A DNA stretch of 8,448 nucleotides from SZUA-186 sp041552135. Its GTDB lineage: Bacteria > Pseudomonadota > Gammaproteobacteria > UBA9214. The position numbers and the translations under genes are program-made. The first letter of the stretch is position 1; every line of letters begins with the position of its first letter. Shown here in pieces: positions 4,970-8,448 of the stretch. Location of the stretch: assembly GCA_041552135.1 (NCBI GenBank), contig JBFELL010000124.1, forward strand, positions 1 to 8,448, given 5' to 3'. Below the pieces are notes generated by a model that did no database searches, was not told where the DNA came from, and worked only from the letters and a program-made list of their open reading frames with translations.

Positions 4970-6982
4970 TTACGGATGCAGGTGGCAGTTTACCCGGCGC
5001 TCGCCGTGCCGTGTCGCATCCGGGTAGATGTTCCGGCACTGCGACATGGCCTGCGGACAGCGCGGATGAAAATGACAGCCCCGCGGCGGATTCGAGGGCG
5101 ACGGCAGGTCGCCCTCGAGGCGGATGTATGCACGCCGTGAATCCGGTTCGATCTGCGGAACCGCGGAGAGCAGTGCCTGCGTGTAGGGATGCAGGGGATC
5201 TTCCAGCACATCACCGACCGGGCCTTCCTCGACGATGCGCCCGAGGTACATGACGGCAACGCGGTCGGCGAGGTAGGACACCACCGACAGGTTGTGGGTG
5301 ATGAACAGGTACGACAGGCCCAGTTCGTTCTGCAGCTGCTTCAGCAGATTGAGAATCTGCGCCTGTACCGAGACGTCGAGTGCGCTGGTGGGTTCGTCGC
5401 AGATCACCAGTCTGGGGTCGACGGCCAGTGCGCGGGCGATACAGATGCGCTGTCGCTGGCCACCGGAGAATTCGTGCGGGTAGCGATTGACATGCGTCGG
5501 CGACAGGCCGACGTGCCCGAACAGTTGCGCCACGCGCTCGCGCCGTTCTGCCTTTGTCTTGCCGATGCCTTGCGCGGTCATGCCCTCCTCCACGATGTCG
5601 CCCACCATCATGCGCGGATTCATGGACGAGTACGGATCCTGGAAGATGAACTGGAAATCCGAGCGCGCCCGGCGCAGCCGTTCGCCCCGCAAGCGGGTCA
5701 GCTCGGTGCCGTCGAACTGCACGCTGCCAGCGGTGGGACGAAGCAGCTGGAGAATGCCCTTGCCGACCGTGGTCTTGCCACAACCGGACTCGCCGACCAG
5801 CGCCAGGGTCTGCCCCCTGGGGATTTCCAGTGAGACGCCGTCAACCGCATAGACATGCCCGGCGATGCGCCTGAAAACGCCCTTGTGGACCGGAAAATGC
5901 ACCTTGAGGTCGTTGACCTGTAACAGGTCGCCGGCATGGACTTTACCGGAAGTGGCGGCCTGCGGCGTCTCAGTCTGCTGAGCTGATGAGGCCGGCGGGC
6001 TGATGTGCGGATTCACCAGGTGGCAGCGTGTGTGATGGTTTGTGTCGTGATCGGTGAGATACCAGGCTGGCGTTTCACTGCGGCAATGTGACCACGCATG
6101 ATCGCAGCGCTCGGCAAAGCGACAACCGCTGAAGTCATGGTCCAGTGTCGGCACGGTACCGCGGATGGTTTGCAGTGCCTGTGCCCGTTTGCTGACATGC
6201 GGCAGCGACTCGAACAGCTTGCGGCTGTAGGGGTGGCGGGCGTCACCGAAGAAGCGGTCACGTGTGGCCTCCTCGACCAGTTGCCCGGCGTACATGACCG
6301 CGGCCCGGTCGGCCATGCCGGCGACGATGCCCAGATCGTGGGTGATCAGCATAATCGCCATGTGCGTGTCCTGCTGCAGCTTCTGCAACAGTTCCAGCAC
6401 CTGTGCCTGGATGGTGACGTCCAGCGCCGTGGTGGGCTCGTCGGCGATCAGCAGGTCCGGCTCACCGGCCAGGGCGATGGCGATCATGATGCGCTGCTTC
6501 ATGCCGCCGGAGAGCTGGTGCGGGTACGCGTCGATGCGCTGTCTGACGTCCGGGATGCCGACGGCGTCGAGCAGATCGAGCACCCGCTCGCGCCCGGCCC
6601 TGCCCTTCAGCCCGTGGTGCTGGCGCAGTGTCTCGCCGATCTGCTTGCCGACGCTGAGGACAGGATTCAGCGAAGTCATCGGCTCCTGAAAGATCATGGC
6701 AATGCGCCGGCCGCGGATGTCGCGCATGTCGACCTCGGGCAGTGCCGTCAGGTCCTTGCTGTCGAGGACAATTCGGCCGCCTGTGATCCGCCCTGCCGGC
6801 TCGGGCAACAGGCGCAGGATGGACAGCGCCGTCATCGACTTGCCGCAGCCAGACTCGCCCAGCAGGGCAAAGGTCTCCCCCCGGTTGATGTGAAAGCTGA
6901 CGTCATCGACGGCGCGGATGGCATTGTCGCCCGCGCCGATGCGCACTTTCAGGTTGCTGATTTCGAGTAGTGGTTGTGTCAT
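4970..6982 (-). CDS. Fused two-domain oligopeptide/dipeptide ABC transporter ATPase
   Basis: This 670-aa protein fuses the two ATPases (OppD-like then OppF-like) of a peptide/nickel-type ABC transporter, as in the GsiA and YejF arrangement. It should sit on the cytoplasmic side of the permease pair and power transport. Domain 1 has Walker A GESGCGKS (42-49), Q-loop Q99, signature LSGGM (157-161), Walker B LLIADEP (177-183) and H215. Domain 2 has GESGCGKT (397-404), Q448, FSGGQ (505-509), LVICDEP (525-531) and H563. Each half ends in an oligopeptide-transporter C-terminal region with four cysteines (287, 293, 300, 320 and 636, 642, 649, 666). The linker (about 325-350) is rich in Ala, Ser and Gln. 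The frame is open back to 7414, but ATG 6982 begins the canonical ATPase fold and lies 5 bp after the permease stop, consistent with translational coupling. Substrate cannot be read from the ATPase; a peptide is likely. Confidence 0.95.
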   Translation of the reverse strand: MTQPLLEISNLKVRIGAGDNAIRAVDDVSFHINRGETFALLGESGCGKSMTALSILRLLPEPAGRITGGRIVLDSKDLTALPEVDMRDIRGRRIAMIFQEPMTSLNPVLSVGKQIGETLRQHHGLKGRAGRERVLDLLDAVGIPDVRQRIDAYPHQLSGGMKQRIMIAIALAGEPDLLIADEPTTALDVTIQAQVLELLQKLQQDTHMAIMLITHDLGIVAGMADRAAVMYAGQLVEEATRDRFFGDARHPYSRKLFESLPHVSKRAQALQTIRGTVPTLDHDFSGCRFAERCDHAWSHCRSETPAWYLTDHDTNHHTRCHLVNPHISPPASSAQQTETPQAATSGKVHAGDLLQVNDLKVHFPVHKGVFRRIAGHVYAVDGVSLEIPRGQTLALVGESGCGKTTVGKGILQLLRPTAGSVQFDGTELTRLRGERLRRARSDFQFIFQDPYSSMNPRMMVGDIVEEGMTAQGIGKTKAERRERVAQLFGHVGLSPTHVNRYPHEFSGGQRQRICIARALAVDPRLVICDEPTSALDVSVQAQILNLLKQLQNELGLSYLFITHNLSVVSYLADRVAVMYLGRIVEEGPVGDVLEDPLHPYTQALLSAVPQIEPDSRRAYIRLEGDLPSPSNPPRGCHFHPRCPQAMSQCRNIYPDATRHGERRVNCHLHP

Positions 6983-6987
6983 CGCGG

Positions 6988-8400
6988 TTATCTGTTGTTG
7001 CGCAGGCGCGGGTCGAAGGCGTCGCGTACGGAATCCGAAAACAGGTTGGCGGCCAGCACCAGGACGAACATGAAGATGAAGGCGGACATCAGTGACCACC
7101 AGACCATGGGTTCGCGCGCCATTTCCAGGCGCGCACGGTTGATCATGTTGCCCCAGCTGTTCATGGTCGGGTCGACGCCGATACCGATGTAGGACAGCAC
7201 GGCCTCGGCCAGCACCAGGCCGCTGAAGTCCAGCACGACGGTGATCAGCACAATGTGCATGACGTTCGGCAGGATATGCCGGCTGATGATCCTGGCGTGC
7301 GACACGCCGAAGGACGCGGCGGCCTGGATATACTCGACCTCGCGCAGCTTCAGCGACTCGCCGCGCAGCAGGCGGCAGAGCCCGGTCCAGCTGGTGATGC
7401 CGAGGATAATGCACAGGAACAGCAGACGGATATCGGCCCTTTCAAGGGTTGTTTCGAAGCGCTCCGGGTTGTTGGCAATGTAGACCTGCAGCATCAGGAT
7501 GGCGGCCGCGATCAGCAGTACGCCGGGAATGGAATTCAGCGTGGTGTAGATGTACTGGATGACATCGTCGACCCAGCCGCGCAGGTAGCCGGCCATGATG
7601 CCGAGCAGGACGGCAAATGGCAGCATGACCAGGGTGGTCAGTGTGCCGATGACCAGTCCCGTGCGAATGCTCTTCAGTGTCTGGTAGAAAACGTCCTGGC
7701 CGACCTTGTCGGTGCCGAGGACGTGGTAGGCACCGGCGAGATTGATGGCCAGGGCTATCAGCAGCACAACCATGCCGACGGTAAGCAGGATGGCACGCCA
7801 CGGCGCGCCCGTGCGCGCCGCCAGGATGTCAGAAATGCTTTGCCGGACCGGCCTGTTGTAGCGCCGCGCCAGTATGGCGCCCAGCAGAAACAGCACCGCG
7901 ACCGTCGTCCCCAGGGTCTGCAGCAGCGCGATCAGCGCACGTTGCCGTATGTCGGCAGTGCGCTCCGCAACCGGGTCCTGCAGGTGGGCGCCGCCATACG
8001 CCAGCCGCGGGTAGTCACGCGACTGGCTGCCATCGGGGTGCTCGATGGTCTCGCGGGTAAACAGGTGGGTCGCAAACGGCGCCGAGTAGGTTTTTTCGAC
8101 CTGGGTGCGCACCGGCCCCAGCAGGACATCCATGACGCTCAGCACCTCGACGGCGTAATGTGCCTCCTGTGATTCGGTCTTGCTCTCCAGCGGCAGCCTG
8201 AAGTGCAGTGAATCAAGCACACCGATGACCACATAGGTCAGCAGGATCACCGCCGACATCGAGGCCATGCGGCTGGTGAAAATGCGCTTCCATGGCGCTC
8301 TCAGGTGCGGCCTGGCGCGTGCGTAGAGCGCAAACAGCACCACAGCGAACAGCAGCAGGAAGACCAGCGCATCGGTCCAGAGGATCACCGGCTTTATCAT
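6988..8400 (-). CDS. DppC/OppC-like ABC permease with long N-terminal extension
   Basis: This 470-aa inner-membrane permease has a C-terminal half (about 225-465) typical of DppC-type subunits: HVLGTDKVGQDVF (226-238), membrane segments near 247-270 and 290-308, the cytoplasmic EAA loop (about 355-375, EYIQAAASFGVSHARIISRH) that docks on the ATPase, a segment near 383-405, and the terminal segment (about 434-455) before DAFDPRLR. It is much longer than usual DppC proteins of about 300 aa. The extra N-terminal part has predicted membrane segments at about 8-27, 48-65, 155-178 and 203-223, with a hydrophilic stretch of roughly 90 residues (66-154) likely in the periplasm. ATG 8400 overlaps the upstream permease stop as ATGA, a coupled start. 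The solute-binding protein is not in the window. Confidence 0.92.
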   Translation of the reverse strand: MIKPVILWTDALVFLLLFAVVLFALYARARPHLRAPWKRIFTSRMASMSAVILLTYVVIGVLDSLHFRLPLESKTESQEAHYAVEVLSVMDVLLGPVRTQVEKTYSAPFATHLFTRETIEHPDGSQSRDYPRLAYGGAHLQDPVAERTADIRQRALIALLQTLGTTVAVLFLLGAILARRYNRPVRQSISDILAARTGAPWRAILLTVGMVVLLIALAINLAGAYHVLGTDKVGQDVFYQTLKSIRTGLVIGTLTTLVMLPFAVLLGIMAGYLRGWVDDVIQYIYTTLNSIPGVLLIAAAILMLQVYIANNPERFETTLERADIRLLFLCIILGITSWTGLCRLLRGESLKLREVEYIQAAASFGVSHARIISRHILPNVMHIVLITVVLDFSGLVLAEAVLSYIGIGVDPTMNSWGNMINRARLEMAREPMVWWSLMSAFIFMFVLVLAANLFSDSVRDAFDPRLRNNR

Positions 8401-8448
8401 GACAGCCGCACCCTCGGGTCAACGATGGTGTAGGTGATATCCGTCAGT
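8397..8448 (-). CDS. 3' tip of a DppB-like ABC permease (partial)
   Basis: Only the last 16 residues (LTDITYTIVDPRVRLS) and the stop codon are in the window; the rest lies beyond the right edge. The D-x-x-Y-x-x-x-DPR-x-R ending is typical of DppB/OppB-type permeases, which precede the DppC subunit. Its TGA overlaps the next gene's start as ATGA, so it should be the partner permease of the same transporter. Confidence 0.75.
   Translation of the reverse strand, partial: LTDITYTIVDPRVRLS

Noticed and set aside
6983..7414. N-terminal extension of the ATPase frame over the permease gene
   Set aside because: The extra residues are Arg/His/Pro-rich shadow translation of the permease. ATG 6982 starts the canonical ATPase fold right after the permease stop.

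Overview
The window looks like chromosome from a GC-rich proteobacterium, most likely a gammaproteobacterium. The reasons are the sigma-54 enhancer-binding protein with a matching -24/-12 promoter, the Opp/Dpp-type ABC operon, the CIA30-family protein, Shine-Dalgarno-led starts and high GC in the coding DNA. The species cannot be named from sequence alone. No rRNA, tRNA, CRISPR array or transposase gene was seen.

Layout. (1) Bases 1-39 hold two copies of a short AAATCTGTCCCCTTTG repeat. (2) Bases 69-132 carry a cluster of TG(G/T)CATAACC boxes, read here as an upstream activator region. It is followed by a near-consensus sigma-54 promoter at 323-340 and a stem-loop that starts at the predicted mRNA 5' end. 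(3) Bases 527-2320 (+) encode an exported beta-propeller protein of 597 aa, ending at a strong, probably bidirectional terminator. (4) Bases 2430-3827 (-) encode, convergently, a PAS / AAA+ / Fis-HTH sigma-54 activator whose PAS domain carries a Cys/His motif. (5) Bases 3828-4353 are intergenic, partly AT-rich, with several GTGGCA/TGCCAC boxes and a probable terminator for the operon to the right. (6) Bases 4354-8448 (-) are one operon read right to left: the 3' tip of a DppB-like permease, a DppC-like permease with a long N-terminal extension, a fused two-domain oligopeptide-type ATPase, and a small exported CIA30-family protein.

How the parts may work together. The activator and the propeller gene look like a regulator-target pair: the only convincing sigma-54 promoter in the window drives the propeller gene, with paired box motifs about 220-280 bp upstream of the predicted transcription start, where enhancer-binding proteins usually act. 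Related GTGGCA boxes lie in front of the activator gene, so autoregulation is possible. The ABC genes overlap or nearly abut and are almost certainly co-transcribed. The CIA30 gene starts 22 bp after the ATPase stop, and a third copy of the repeat fills that junction and appears to supply its ribosome-binding site and border its TTG start. Identical 20-bp direct repeats (20-39 and 4946-4965) therefore bound a block containing the propeller gene, its regulator and CIA30.

The most interesting candidate system is the sensor-activator plus secreted propeller module. The propeller's biochemical function is not recognised here.
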